The notes under the pieces: model-generated
What the model was told of the DNA's origin: nothing
The model's database searches: none
What the model saw: only the letters and a program-made list of their open reading frames with translations
Program-made: the position numbers and the translations under genes
Source of the DNA: Pseudomonas sp. ANT_H12B
GTDB taxonomy: Bacteria; Pseudomonadota; Gammaproteobacteria; Pseudomonadales; Pseudomonadaceae
Assembly: GCF_008369325.1 (NCBI RefSeq)
Contig: NZ_VOBI01000008.1
Coordinates: 62,001-126,000 of the forward strand
Direction of reading: 5' to 3'
Length of the DNA: 64,000 nt
In this document: piece by piece, positions 52,745 to 61,964 of the stretch
Layout: every line of letters starts with the position of its first letter
How positions within the stretch are numbered: position 1 is the stretch's first letter

Positions 52745-54210
52745 GCAGCAAAACCCTGCGTACCGGCCTGAGCCTGGTGCTGGCGGCCATGACCCTGGCC
52801 GGTTGCGCCAGTTACAGCGGTTTGAACACCGAAGGTGTCAGCCTCGATGCGAAAAACCTCAAGGCCGGGCAATCCCTCAGCGGCGTGACCCTGTCGCCAG
52901 CGGCCTGGCCGAAAAGCGATTGGTGGAAAAGTCTCGGCGACCCGCAGCTCGACGGCTTGATCCGCGAAGCCTTGCAAGACAGCCCTGACATGCAGATCGC
53001 AGATGCCCGCGCCCACCAGGCGAGCGCCGCCGCTTATGCCGCGAATGCCGAGCGGATGCCGACCCTCGATGCCAGCGCCGGCGTCAGCCGTTCGCGTCTG
53101 GCCCGGGATCAGGACCCACTTGGGCAAGGTGATGCTTACGCCACCGTGCGAAACATCAGCGCCAGTTTCAATTACAACTTCGACCTCTGGGGCGGTCAGC
53201 GTGACGCCTGGGAAGCCGCGTTGGGCCAGGCCCGCGCTGCCGAGATCGATCAGCAGGCCGCGCAACTGACCTTGTCCGCTGATGTGGCTCGCGCTTACAG
53301 CGATCTGGGTCAGGCGCACATCGTTTATGACCTGGCCAATGAAGACCTCAAGCGCACCAAACAAATGCTTGATCTGAGCCAGCGTCGCCTCAGTTCCGGG
53401 ATCGACAGCCAGTACCAGTTCCAGCAAACCGAAAGCCTGGAAGCCAGTTCCGAAGCCAGCCTGATCGACGCCGAAAAACGCCTGCAAAGCGCGAAAATCG
53501 CCATGGCCGTGCTGCTCGGCAAAGGTCCGGATCGTGGTAACGACATCGCCCGACCGAAAATTCTTCAGGCCAGCGCTGTAGCGTTGCCATCCGTACTGCC
53601 AGCCGAATTGCTCGGTCGCCGTCCAGACCTGGTGGCTGCGCGCTGGCGTGTCGAGGCGGCGAGCAAGAACATCGACGCCGGCAAAACCCGCTTCTACCCC
53701 AACCTCAACTTGAGCGCCGCGGCCGGTGCCGAGTCGTTGCTGGGCGATGCGATGTTCGGTTCGGTCAGTCGTTTCTTCAATATCGCGCCGACGATCTCTG
53801 TGCCGATTTTCGACGGTGGCCGCCTGCGTGCCGACCTCGATTCGCGCGACGCCGATTACGACCTCGCCGTGGCGCAGTACAACAAAAGCCTGGTGAGAGC
53901 CTTGGGCGATGTCAGCGACACCATCAACCAGTTGCGCGATATCGGCCGGCAGATCGGGGCCCAGCAACACGCCACCGACATTGCCCAGGATTCTTACAAC
54001 ACCGTGGTTCAGCGCTACGGTTCCGGCATCGGTAACTACCTGGACGTGCTCAGCATCGAGCAGCAATTGCTCCAGGCCCAGCGTCAGCTGGCCAACCTGA
54101 ATGCCGAGCAGATCGACCTGTCGATCCAACTGATGCAGGCGCTGGGCGGCGGTTTTCAGGGCGAAACCCTGACCGCAGGCACCGCAACCCCAGCCACGCA
54201 GCACAACTAA
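52741..54210 (+). CDS. Outer-membrane efflux lipoprotein, NodT/OprM family
   Basis: 489 residues. Lipoprotein signal with lipobox LAGC (VLAAMTLAGCASYSG; the modified cysteine is about residue 22). TolC-fold repeats: SASFNYNFDLWGGQRDAWEA in the first half and YNKSLVRALGDVSDTINQLRD in the second. Forms the outer-membrane exit duct. Overlaps the marR gene by ATGA and lies 15 bases before the adaptor gene. Confidence 0.94.
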   Translation: MSSKTLRTGLSLVLAAMTLAGCASYSGLNTEGVSLDAKNLKAGQSLSGVTLSPAAWPKSDWWKSLGDPQLDGLIREALQDSPDMQIADARAHQASAAAYAANAERMPTLDASAGVSRSRLARDQDPLGQGDAYATVRNISASFNYNFDLWGGQRDAWEAALGQARAAEIDQQAAQLTLSADVARAYSDLGQAHIVYDLANEDLKRTKQMLDLSQRRLSSGIDSQYQFQQTESLEASSEASLIDAEKRLQSAKIAMAVLLGKGPDRGNDIARPKILQASAVALPSVLPAELLGRRPDLVAARWRVEAASKNIDAGKTRFYPNLNLSAAAGAESLLGDAMFGSVSRFFNIAPTISVPIFDGGRLRADLDSRDADYDLAVAQYNKSLVRALGDVSDTINQLRDIGRQIGAQQHATDIAQDSYNTVVQRYGSGIGNYLDVLSIEQQLLQAQRQLANLNAEQIDLSIQLMQALGGGFQGETLTAGTATPATQHN

Positions 54211-54225
54211 TTCAAGGTAACTGTC

Positions 54226-55428
54226 ATGGCCACTGCCGAAAACACTCAAGCTCCTGACAACACGCCAGACACCAGCAACCCGCGCAAACGCAAAGTCATG
54301 CTGGTGGTATTGGCGATCGTGGTGATCCTCGCCGGCGTCGGCGTTTGGGGGTATCACGAATTCTACGGACGCTGGAACGAAAGCACCGACGACGCCTATG
54401 TGAACGGCAACGTGGTGGAAATCACCCCGCTGGTCACCGGCACCGTGGTCAGCATCGGTGCCGATGATGGCGACCTGGTCCACGAAGGCCAGGTCTTGAT
54501 CAATTTCGACCCGAACGATGCCGAAATCAGTCTGCAAAGCGCTCAGGCCAATCTGGCGCGCACCGTGCGTCAGGTACGCGGGTTGTACAGCAATGTCGAC
54601 GGCATGAAAGCCCAGGTCAACGCCCAGCAGGCTGAAGTGCAAAAGGCCCAGGACAACTTCAACCGTCGGAAAAATCTCGCGGCGGGCGGGGCGATTTCCC
54701 AGGAAGAGCTGTCCCATGCTCGCGACGACCTGACCTCGGCGCAAAACGCCCTGGCCAACGCCAGGCAACAGCTGAAAACGACCAGCGCTCTGGTGGATGA
54801 CACCGTGGTGTCGTCCCACCCGGATGTGATGTCTGCCGCCGCGCAATTGCGTCAGGCTTATTTGAATAACTCCCGCAGCACCTTGATCGCGCCGGTGACC
54901 GGTTACGTGGCCAAGCGCTCGGTACAACTGGGCCAACGCGTCCAGCCGGGCACCGCATTGATGGCGGTCATTCCGCTGGATCAGCTGTGGATCGACGCCA
55001 ACTTCAAGGAAACCCAGCTGCGTGACATGCGCATCGGCCAACCCGTGGACATCGAAGCCGACCTCTACGGCAGCGACGTGAAGTTCAGCGGCACCATCGA
55101 CAGCCTCGGCGCTGGTACCGGCAGCGCGTTTGCCTTGTTGCCAGCGCAGAACGCCACCGGTAACTGGATCAAGATCGTCCAGCGGGTGCCGGTGCGGATT
55201 CACATCAACGCCGAAGAACTGGCCAAGCATCCGTTGCGGGTCGGCCTGTCGACTCAGGTCGATGTGAACCTGCGTGACCAGAGTGGTCCGGTGCTGGCAC
55301 AACAGCCGCCGCAAAAGGCCTCGTTCAGCACCAACGTCTATGACCGTCAGTTGGCCGAGGCCGACGCGATGATCGCTCAGTTGATCCACGACAACAGCGC
55401 TACGGTCAGCAAAACCGTTCAACGCTGA
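54226..55428 (+). CDS. Membrane-fusion adaptor, EmrA/HlyD type
   Basis: 400 residues. N-terminal membrane anchor (VMLVVLAIVVILAGVGVWGY), lipoyl half-motif ESTDDAYVNGNVVEITPLVTG, a helical hairpin (about 95-195) and the second half TLIAPVTGYVAKRSVQLGQRV, then a beta barrel. Typical EmrA: links the MFS pump to the outer-membrane duct across the periplasm. Confidence 0.94.
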   Translation: MATAENTQAPDNTPDTSNPRKRKVMLVVLAIVVILAGVGVWGYHEFYGRWNESTDDAYVNGNVVEITPLVTGTVVSIGADDGDLVHEGQVLINFDPNDAEISLQSAQANLARTVRQVRGLYSNVDGMKAQVNAQQAEVQKAQDNFNRRKNLAAGGAISQEELSHARDDLTSAQNALANARQQLKTTSALVDDTVVSSHPDVMSAAAQLRQAYLNNSRSTLIAPVTGYVAKRSVQLGQRVQPGTALMAVIPLDQLWIDANFKETQLRDMRIGQPVDIEADLYGSDVKFSGTIDSLGAGTGSAFALLPAQNATGNWIKIVQRVPVRIHINAEELAKHPLRVGLSTQVDVNLRDQSGPVLAQQPPQKASFSTNVYDRQLAEADAMIAQLIHDNSATVSKTVQR

Positions 55429-55493
55429 TTCGCCAATCCCTCAGCGGCGCCCGTTAAAAGGCGCCGCGCCAGCCAAGTTTCAAAGGATTCGCG

Positions 55494-57023
55494 ATGAGCA
55501 ATAAAGCCTCTTTCACGCCGCCCAGCCTGGTGCTCAGCACCATCGGCCTGTCGCTGGCGACCTTCATGCAGGTACTCGACACCACTATCGCCAACGTGGC
55601 GTTGCCGACGATTTCCGGAAACCTGGGCGTGAGTTCGGAGCAGGGCACTTGGGTAATTACCTCATTCGCCGTCAGCAACGCGATTGCGCTGCCGTTGACC
55701 GGTTGGCTCAGTCGGCGTTTTGGTGAGGTGAAGCTGTTTCTCTGGGCAACCATCCTGTTCGTGATTGCCTCGTTTCTCTGTGGTATCTCCACTTCGATGC
55801 CCGAGCTGATTGGCTTCCGTGTGTTGCAAGGCCTGGTGGCCGGTCCTCTGTACCCAATGAGTCAGACCCTGCTGATCGCGGTTTATCCGCCCGCCAAGCG
55901 TGGCATGGCCCTGGCGTTGCTGGCGATGGTGACGGTGGTGGCGCCGATTGCGGGGCCGATCCTTGGCGGCTGGATTACCGACAGTTACAGCTGGCCGTGG
56001 ATTTTCTTCATCAACGTGCCGATCGGGATTTTCGCGATGATGGTGGTGCGCTCGCAGCTCAAGGCGCGCCCGGTGGAAACCAGCTACCAGCCGATGGATT
56101 ACGTCGGTTTGATCACACTGGTCATTGGCGTTGGCGCGTTGCAGGTGATCCTCGACAAGGGCAACGACCTGGATTGGTTCGAGTCGAACTTCATCATTAT
56201 CGGCGCGGCCATTTCAGTGATAGCGCTGGCGGTGTTCGTGATCTGGGAAATGACCGACAAACACCCAGTGGTCAACCTGCGACTGTTTGCGTACCGCAAC
56301 TTCCGTATCGGCACCATCGTGCTGGTGGGCGGTTATGCCGGGTTCTTCGGGATCAACCTGATCCTGCCGCAATGGCTGCAAACCCAGATGGGTTACACCG
56401 CCACCTGGGCCGGGTTGGCCGTAGCGCCGATCGGGATTCTGCCGGTGTTGATGTCGCCGTTTGTCGGCAAATACGCGCACAAATTCGACCTGCGCTTGCT
56501 GGCGGGCGGCGCGTTCCTGTGCATCGGTTTGAGTTGCTTCATGCGCGCCGGGTTTACCAACGAGGTGGACTTCCAGCACATCGCGCTGGTCCAGTTGTTC
56601 ATGGGTATTGGCGTGGCGCTGTTCTTCATGCCGACCTTGAGTATTTTGATGTCGGACCTGCCACCGAGCCAGATCGCCGACGGCGCAGGCCTTGCGACGT
56701 TCCTGCGGACTCTGGGTGGTAGTTTTGCGGCGTCGTTGACCACCTGGATCTGGATTCGCCGGGCGGATCAGCACCATGCTTACTTGAGTGAAAGCATCAC
56801 TACCTATGAACCGGCAACGCGGGATGCGTTGAACAGTCTGGGCGGGGCGGGTAGCCCTGCGTATGCGCAACTGGATCATGTGCTGACGAGCCAGGCGTAC
56901 ATGCTCTCCACCGTGGATTACTTCACGTTGCTGGGGTGGGGGTTCATTGGGTTGATCTTGCTGGTGTGGCTGGCGAAACCGCCGTTTACGGCGAAGGCCG
57001 GGCCTGCTGCCTCAGGCCATTGA
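55494..57023 (+). CDS. DHA2-family multidrug MFS pump, EmrB type
   Basis: 509 residues, fourteen membrane segments. Motif D1-like MQVLDTTIANVALPTISGNL near residue 25, motif A LSRRFGEVKLFL, motif C (VAPIAGPILGGWITDSYSWPWIF). Drug:H+ antiporter working with the adjacent adaptor and outer-membrane protein. Substrates are not readable; hydrophobic drugs, uncouplers or aromatic acids are usual. AAGGA ribosome-binding site. Confidence 0.94.
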   Translation: MSNKASFTPPSLVLSTIGLSLATFMQVLDTTIANVALPTISGNLGVSSEQGTWVITSFAVSNAIALPLTGWLSRRFGEVKLFLWATILFVIASFLCGISTSMPELIGFRVLQGLVAGPLYPMSQTLLIAVYPPAKRGMALALLAMVTVVAPIAGPILGGWITDSYSWPWIFFINVPIGIFAMMVVRSQLKARPVETSYQPMDYVGLITLVIGVGALQVILDKGNDLDWFESNFIIIGAAISVIALAVFVIWEMTDKHPVVNLRLFAYRNFRIGTIVLVGGYAGFFGINLILPQWLQTQMGYTATWAGLAVAPIGILPVLMSPFVGKYAHKFDLRLLAGGAFLCIGLSCFMRAGFTNEVDFQHIALVQLFMGIGVALFFMPTLSILMSDLPPSQIADGAGLATFLRTLGGSFAASLTTWIWIRRADQHHAYLSESITTYEPATRDALNSLGGAGSPAYAQLDHVLTSQAYMLSTVDYFTLLGWGFIGLILLVWLAKPPFTAKAGPAASGH

Positions 57024-57031
57024 GCTCAGGA

Positions 57032-57142
57032 GATCGTTCCCACGTTCCGCGTGGGAATGCAGCCCGGGACGCTCCGCGTCCCTTCCAAGGCCGAACGCAG
57101 AGCGTCCGTTGAGGCATTCCCACGCGGAGCGTGGGAACGATC
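57032..57142. repeat. Long palindromic repeat, GATCGTTCCC family
   Basis: Begins GATCGTTCCCACGTTCCGCG and ends GCGGAGCGTGGGAACGATC. Internal inverted segments GGGACGCTCCGCGTCCC-like and AACGCAGAGCGTCCGTT pair with one another. It lies between the convergent emrB-like and lpxH genes. Confidence 0.87.
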
Positions 57143-57153
57143 AATCAGGTCGA

Positions 57154-57906
57154 TCAGGCAGAAGGTGCCGCCAACTGCGGGGGCGGTGCGAAGTCGAACG
57201 GTGCAAGGGCAAACCCATTCTCATCCACCTGCAACGCCCACCCCTGACGATCCCAATCCCCCAACACAATGCGCTTGGCCGCCTGCTCGCCAATCTGCAA
57301 CTTGTGGATGGCGGGGCGGTGGGTATGCCCGTGGATCAAGGTCTTCACGCCATGGGCCTGCATGACCCGCGGCACTTCGTCCGGGGTGACATCCACGATG
57401 TCATTGGCCTTCATCCGCGTTTGCGCGCGGCTTTCGTTGCGCAGCTTGCGCGCCAGTTTCTGCCGGGTGCCCAAAGGAAGGTGCCGCAGGATGAACCGGG
57501 TGATCGGGTTGCGCAGATAGCGACGCAGCTTCATATACGCTTCGTCGCGGGTGCAGAGGCTGTCGCCGTGCATCAATAGCACGGGCTCGCCGTAAAGCTG
57601 CACGACACTCGGATCCTTCAATAACGTGCAGCCGGCCTGTTTGCAAAAGGCCTGGCCGAGCATGAAGTCGCGATTGCCGTGCATCAGAAAAATCGCCGTG
57701 CCGCTGTCGCTGAGGTCGCGCAGGGCCTGGCAGATGGAACGCTGGAACGGCGTCATGGCATCGTCGCCAATCCACGCCTCGAAAAAGTCGCCCAGAATGT
57801 ACAACGCACTCGCCGAGCGGGCGCGTCCGGCGAGTAAATCCAGAAACGCCCGGGTTACGTCCGGGCGCTCCTCTTCCAGATGCAAGTCTGAAATCAGCAG
57901 TATCAC
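57154..57906 (-). CDS. lpxH: UDP-2,3-diacylglucosamine diphosphatase
   Basis: 250 residues, start GTG 57906 overlapping the ppiB stop (GTGA). Calcineurin-type metallophosphatase: ISDLHLEE (D7, H9), [14 protein letters not shown] (D40), FLMHGNRDF (N78), LMHGDSLC and LIHGHTHRP. Hydrolyses UDP-2,3-diacylglucosamine to lipid X in lipid A synthesis, at the inner face of the inner membrane. Cotranscribed with ppiB. Confidence 0.95.
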   Translation of the reverse strand: MILLISDLHLEEERPDVTRAFLDLLAGRARSASALYILGDFFEAWIGDDAMTPFQRSICQALRDLSDSGTAIFLMHGNRDFMLGQAFCKQAGCTLLKDPSVVQLYGEPVLLMHGDSLCTRDEAYMKLRRYLRNPITRFILRHLPLGTRQKLARKLRNESRAQTRMKANDIVDVTPDEVPRVMQAHGVKTLIHGHTHRPAIHKLQIGEQAAKRIVLGDWDRQGWALQVDENGFALAPFDFAPPPQLAAPSA

Positions 57907-58409
57907 GCTTCGATGATCTCGGCTTTCTCGATGATCACGTCTTCTGCCGGTACGTCCTGGTGGCCGGATTTCATGGTGGTGGAAACACCTTTGATCTTGT
58001 CGACAACGTCGGTGCCTTCAACAACTTTGGCGAATACGGCGTAGCCCCAGCCCTGAGTGGTTTTGGCGCTGTGGTTCAGGAAGCTGTTGTCAGCCACGTT
58101 GATGAAGAACTGGGCGGAAGCCGAATGCGGCTCCATGGTGCGCGCCATGGCCACGGTGTACTTGTCGTTCGGCAGGCCGTTGTCGGCTTCGTTCTGGATG
58201 CTGCCGCGCTTGTCTTTCTTTTCTTTCATGCCTGGCTCGAAACCGCCGCCCTGGATCATGAAGTTACCGATGACGCGGTGGAAAACAGTGTTTTCGTAGT
58301 GACCGGCTTTGACGTACTCGATGAAGTTGGCAACGGTCAGCGGTGCCTTTTCAGCGTTCAGTTCCAGGACGATGTCGCCATGGTTGGTGGTCAGTTTGAC
58401 TTGGGTCAT
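57903..58409 (-). CDS. ppiB: Cytoplasmic peptidyl-prolyl cis-trans isomerase (cyclophilin)
   Basis: 168 residues from ATG 58409. Cyclophilin core: [15 protein letters not shown] (catalytic arginine), [20 protein letters not shown] and [18 protein letters not shown]. No signal peptide, so the cytoplasmic PpiB type. Promoter-proximal to lpxH, divergent from glnS across 277 bases; the gap shows only a possible minus-10 TATGAT at 58612-58617 for glnS. Confidence 0.95.
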   Translation of the reverse strand: MTQVKLTTNHGDIVLELNAEKAPLTVANFIEYVKAGHYENTVFHRVIGNFMIQGGGFEPGMKEKKDKRGSIQNEADNGLPNDKYTVAMARTMEPHSASAQFFINVADNSFLNHSAKTTQGWGYAVFAKVVEGTDVVDKIKGVSTTMKSGHQDVPAEDVIIEKAEIIEA

Positions 58410-58686
58410 GATCGGGGACTCTTTATAAAAGAAGCGTTTTCTAGGAATTCGTGGGTTTCGGGGCGTTGAAGCCCTCAACCGGTCCGGCCAATTTTGGCCA
58501 AGATGCGCAGTTTAGCGTGCCAAGCGCGAATTTCGAGGCTGTTTTTCATTTGCACCCGATTAAATGCAGCCGTTTTTTGCCCTGCGCTGTCAGCGACTTG
58601 ACGGCATCGGCTATGATAAGCCCCTTTGTTTTAACCGCCGCTTTGATTTGGCCAACTGGCCGCGCACTTGTACGTTCAAGGATCCT

Positions 58687-60384
58687 ATGAGCAAGCCCAC
58701 TGTCGACCCTACCTCGAATTCCAAGACCGGCCCTGCCGTGCCGGTCAATTTCCTGCGCCCGATCATCCAGGCGGACCTGGACTCGGGTAAGCACACGCAG
58801 ATCGTCACCCGTTTCCCGCCTGAGCCCAACGGCTACCTGCACATCGGTCACGCCAAGTCGATTTGCGTGAACTTCGGCCTGGCCCAGGAATTCGGTGGCG
58901 TCACGCACCTGCGTTTCGACGACACCAACCCGGCCAAGGAAGACCAGGAATACATCGACGCGATCGAAAGCGACATCAAATGGCTGGGCTTCGAATGGTC
59001 CGGCGAAGTGCGCTACGCCTCGCAGTATTTCGACCAGTTGCACGACTGGGCCGTTGAGCTGATCAAGGCCGGCAAGGCCTACGTCGACGACCTGAGCCCG
59101 GAGCAAGCCAAGGAATACCGCGGCACCCTGACCGAACCGGGTAAGAACAGCCCGTTCCGCGACCGCTCGGTCGAAGAAAACCTCGACTGGTTCGCCCGCA
59201 TGAAGGCCGGCGAATTCCAGGACGGCGCACGCGTATTGCGGGCCAAGATCGACATGGCCTCGCCGAACATGAACCTGCGCGACCCGATCATGTATCGCAT
59301 CCGTCACGCGCATCACCACCAGACCGGTGACAAGTGGTGCATCTACCCGAATTACGACTTCACCCACGGTCAGTCGGACGCCATCGAAGGCATCACCCAC
59401 TCGATCTGCACCCTGGAGTTCGAAAGCCACCGTCCGCTGTACGACTGGTTCCTGGACGCTCTGCCAGTACCGGCGCACCCGCGTCAGTACGAATTCAGCC
59501 GCCTGAACCTGAACTACACCATCACCAGCAAGCGCAAGCTCAAGCAACTGGTCGATGAAAAGCACGTGTTCGGCTGGGACGATCCGCGCATGTCCACGCT
59601 GTCCGGCTTCCGCCGCCGTGGCTACACGCCGAAATCGATCCGCAACTTCTGCGAAATGGTCGGCACCAACCGTTCCGACGGCGTGGTCGACTTCGGCATG
59701 CTCGAATTCAGCATCCGCGACGACCTCGATCACAGCGCCCCGCGTGCCATGTGCGTGCTGCGTCCGCTGAAAGTCGTGATCACCAACTACCCGCAAGACC
59801 AGGTCGAGAACCTCGAATTGGCGTGCCACCCGAAAGAAGACATGGGCGTGCGCGTCCTGCCGTTCGCCCGTGAGATCTACATCGACCGTGAAGACTTCAT
59901 GGAAGAGCCGCCAAAAGGCTACAAGCGCCTGGAGCCAAACGGCGAAGTGCGTCTGCGCGGCAGCTACGTGATCCGTGCCGACGAAGCGATCAAGGACGCC
60001 GATGGCAACATCGTCGAACTGCGTTGCTCCTACGACCCGGAAACCCTGGGCAAGAACCCTGAAGGCCGCAAGGTCAAAGGCGTGGTGCACTGGGTGCCGG
60101 CGGCTGCCAGTGTCGAGTGCGAAGTGCGCCTATACGATCGTCTGTTCCGTTCGGCCAACCCTGAGAAGGCCGAAGACAGCGCCAGTTTCCTGGACAACAT
60201 CAACCCTGACTCGCTGCAAGTTCTCACCGGTTGTCGTGCCGAGCCTTCGCTGGGCAATGCACAGCCGGAAGACCGTTTCCAGTTCGAGCGCGAAGGTTAC
60301 TTCTGCGCGGATATCAAGGACTCGAAACCAGGTGCTCCGGTATTCAACCGTACCGTGACCTTGCGTGATTCGTGGGGCCAGTGA
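58687..60384 (+). CDS. glnS: Glutaminyl-tRNA synthetase
   Basis: 565 residues from ATG 58687, preceded by AAGGA. Class I signature HIGH at 52-55 in [15 protein letters not shown] and the KMSKS-equivalent in [10 protein letters not shown] and DPRMSTLSG. Anticodon-binding beta barrels follow in the C-terminal third. Essential; charges tRNA-Gln. Followed 15 bases later by cysS, so the two synthetase genes form an operon. Confidence 0.97.
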   Translation: MSKPTVDPTSNSKTGPAVPVNFLRPIIQADLDSGKHTQIVTRFPPEPNGYLHIGHAKSICVNFGLAQEFGGVTHLRFDDTNPAKEDQEYIDAIESDIKWLGFEWSGEVRYASQYFDQLHDWAVELIKAGKAYVDDLSPEQAKEYRGTLTEPGKNSPFRDRSVEENLDWFARMKAGEFQDGARVLRAKIDMASPNMNLRDPIMYRIRHAHHHQTGDKWCIYPNYDFTHGQSDAIEGITHSICTLEFESHRPLYDWFLDALPVPAHPRQYEFSRLNLNYTITSKRKLKQLVDEKHVFGWDDPRMSTLSGFRRRGYTPKSIRNFCEMVGTNRSDGVVDFGMLEFSIRDDLDHSAPRAMCVLRPLKVVITNYPQDQVENLELACHPKEDMGVRVLPFAREIYIDREDFMEEPPKGYKRLEPNGEVRLRGSYVIRADEAIKDADGNIVELRCSYDPETLGKNPEGRKVKGVVHWVPAAASVECEVRLYDRLFRSANPEKAEDSASFLDNINPDSLQVLTGCRAEPSLGNAQPEDRFQFEREGYFCADIKDSKPGAPVFNRTVTLRDSWGQ

Positions 60385-60399
60385 TTCAAGGAACATAAA

Positions 60400-61782
60400 G
60401 TGCTTACGATCTACAACACGCTCACCAAGAGCAAAGAAGTCTTCAAGCCGCTGGATGGCAACAATGTGCGCATGTACGTCTGCGGGATGACCGTGTACGA
60501 CTACTGCCACATTGGCCACGGCCGCAGCATGGTTGCGTTTGACCTGGTGACCCGCTGGTTGCGGTTCAGCGGCTATAACCTGACTTATGTGCGCAACATC
60601 ACCGACATTGAAGACAAGATCATCAATCGGGCCAAGGAGAACGGCGAGCCGTTCGACGTGCTGACCGAGCGCATGATCACCGCAATGCACGAGGACGAGG
60701 CGCGCCTCAACATCCTCAAGCCGGACATGGAGCCGCGGGCCACCGATCATATCCCTGGCATGCTGAGCATGATCCAGACCCTGATCGACAAGGGTTACGC
60801 CTACGCCCCGGGCAATGGCGACGTGTATTACCGCGTCGCCAAGTTCATGGGCTACGGCAAGCTGTCACGCAAGAAAATCGAAGACCTGCGCATCGGCGCA
60901 CGGATCGAAGTCGACGAGTCAAAACAGGACCCGCTGGACTTCGTGTTGTGGAAAGCCACCAAGCCGGGCGAGCCGAGCTGGCCATCGCCGTGGGGCGACG
61001 GTCGTCCGGGCTGGCACATCGAGTGCTCGGTGATGTCGACCTGCTGCCTCGGCGAGACCTTCGACATTCATGGCGGCGGCAGCGACCTTGAGTTCCCGCA
61101 CCATGAAAACGAAATCGCCCAGAGCGAAGCGGCCACCGGCAAGACCTACGCCAACGCGTGGATGCATTGCGGCATGATTCGCATCAATGGCGAGAAGATG
61201 TCCAAGTCCTTGAACAACTTCTTCACCATCCGCGACGTGCTGGAAAAGTATCACCCGGAAGTCGTGCGTTACCTGCTGGTGTCGAGCCACTACCGCAGCG
61301 CGATCAACTACTCGGAAGACAACCTCAAGGACGCCAAAGGCGCACTCGAGCGTTTCTACCATGCGTTGAAAGGCCTTCCGAACGTTGCGCCGGCCGGTGG
61401 CGAAGCCTTTGTCGAGCGCTTCACTCAGGTGATGAACGATGACTTTGGCACGCCGGAAGCCTGTGCAGTGCTGTTCGAGATGGTGCGCGAGATCAACCGT
61501 CTGCGTGAGAGCGATCTCAACGCGGCGGCCGGTTTGGCAGCTCGTTTGAAGGAACTGGCCAGCGTGCTGGGTGTGTTGCAGCTCGAAGCCGATGACTTCT
61601 TGCAGGCCGGCGCTGAAGGGCGGGTTGATGCGGCTGAAGTCGATGCGCTGATTGCTGCGCGTCTGGCGGCTCGTGCCAACAAGAACTGGGCAGAATCCGA
61701 CCGCATCCGCGACCAGCTCACCGCCATGGGCGTAGTGCTGGAAGACGGGAAGGGCGGCACGACCTGGCGTCTGGCTGACTGA
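60400..61782 (+). CDS. cysS: Cysteinyl-tRNA synthetase
   Basis: 460 residues, start GTG 60400 after AAGGA. Zinc cysteine C28 in [13 protein letters not shown] at 37-40, further zinc ligands in GWHIECSVM and [10 protein letters not shown], and K266-M-S-K-S. A long palindromic repeat starts two bases after the stop. Confidence 0.97.
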   Translation: MLTIYNTLTKSKEVFKPLDGNNVRMYVCGMTVYDYCHIGHGRSMVAFDLVTRWLRFSGYNLTYVRNITDIEDKIINRAKENGEPFDVLTERMITAMHEDEARLNILKPDMEPRATDHIPGMLSMIQTLIDKGYAYAPGNGDVYYRVAKFMGYGKLSRKKIEDLRIGARIEVDESKQDPLDFVLWKATKPGEPSWPSPWGDGRPGWHIECSVMSTCCLGETFDIHGGGSDLEFPHHENEIAQSEAATGKTYANAWMHCGMIRINGEKMSKSLNNFFTIRDVLEKYHPEVVRYLLVSSHYRSAINYSEDNLKDAKGALERFYHALKGLPNVAPAGGEAFVERFTQVMNDDFGTPEACAVLFEMVREINRLRESDLNAAAGLAARLKELASVLGVLQLEADDFLQAGAEGRVDAAEVDALIAARLAARANKNWAESDRIRDQLTAMGVVLEDGKGGTTWRLAD

Positions 61783-61783
61783 T

Positions 61784-61894
61784 GATCGTTCCCACGCTGC
61801 GCGTGGGAATGCCTCAACGGACGCTCCGCGTTCGGCTCTGGATGGGACGCGGAGCGTCCCGGGCTGCATTCCCACGCAGAGCGTGGGAACGATC
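61784..61894. repeat. Long palindromic repeat, GATCGTTCCC family, after cysS
   Basis: Begins GATCGTTCCCACGCTGCGCG and ends GCAGAGCGTGGGAACGATC, with nested GGACGCTCCGCGTT / GGACGCGGAGCGTCC segments. Its position directly at the cysS stop suggests a terminator or mRNA-protecting role. Confidence 0.88.
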
Positions 61895-61902
61895 ACTATC
61901 CC

Positions 61903-61929
61903 CCTGTGGGAGCGAGCCTGCTCGCGAAG
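61903..61929. repeat. Single REP element
   Basis: CCTGTGGGAGCGAGCCTGCT at 61903-61922 followed by CGCGAAGG, adjoining the long palindromic repeat. It lacks an inverted partner nearby. Confidence 0.75.
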
Positions 61930-61964
61930 GTCTCAAGCCCGCCGCCGTCAGTGCGGTTCGCTCG

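Noticed and set aside
52558-55422. A 954-codon open frame on the minus strand opposite the efflux genes
   Set aside because: It lies antisense to three clearly recognised genes, and its composition is that of a high-GC third-position shadow. No domain is visible.
802-61929. CRISPR-like repeat array from the recurring palindromes
   Set aside because: Copies are scattered one per intergenic region with no regular spacers and no cas genes; they are REP/REPIN elements.
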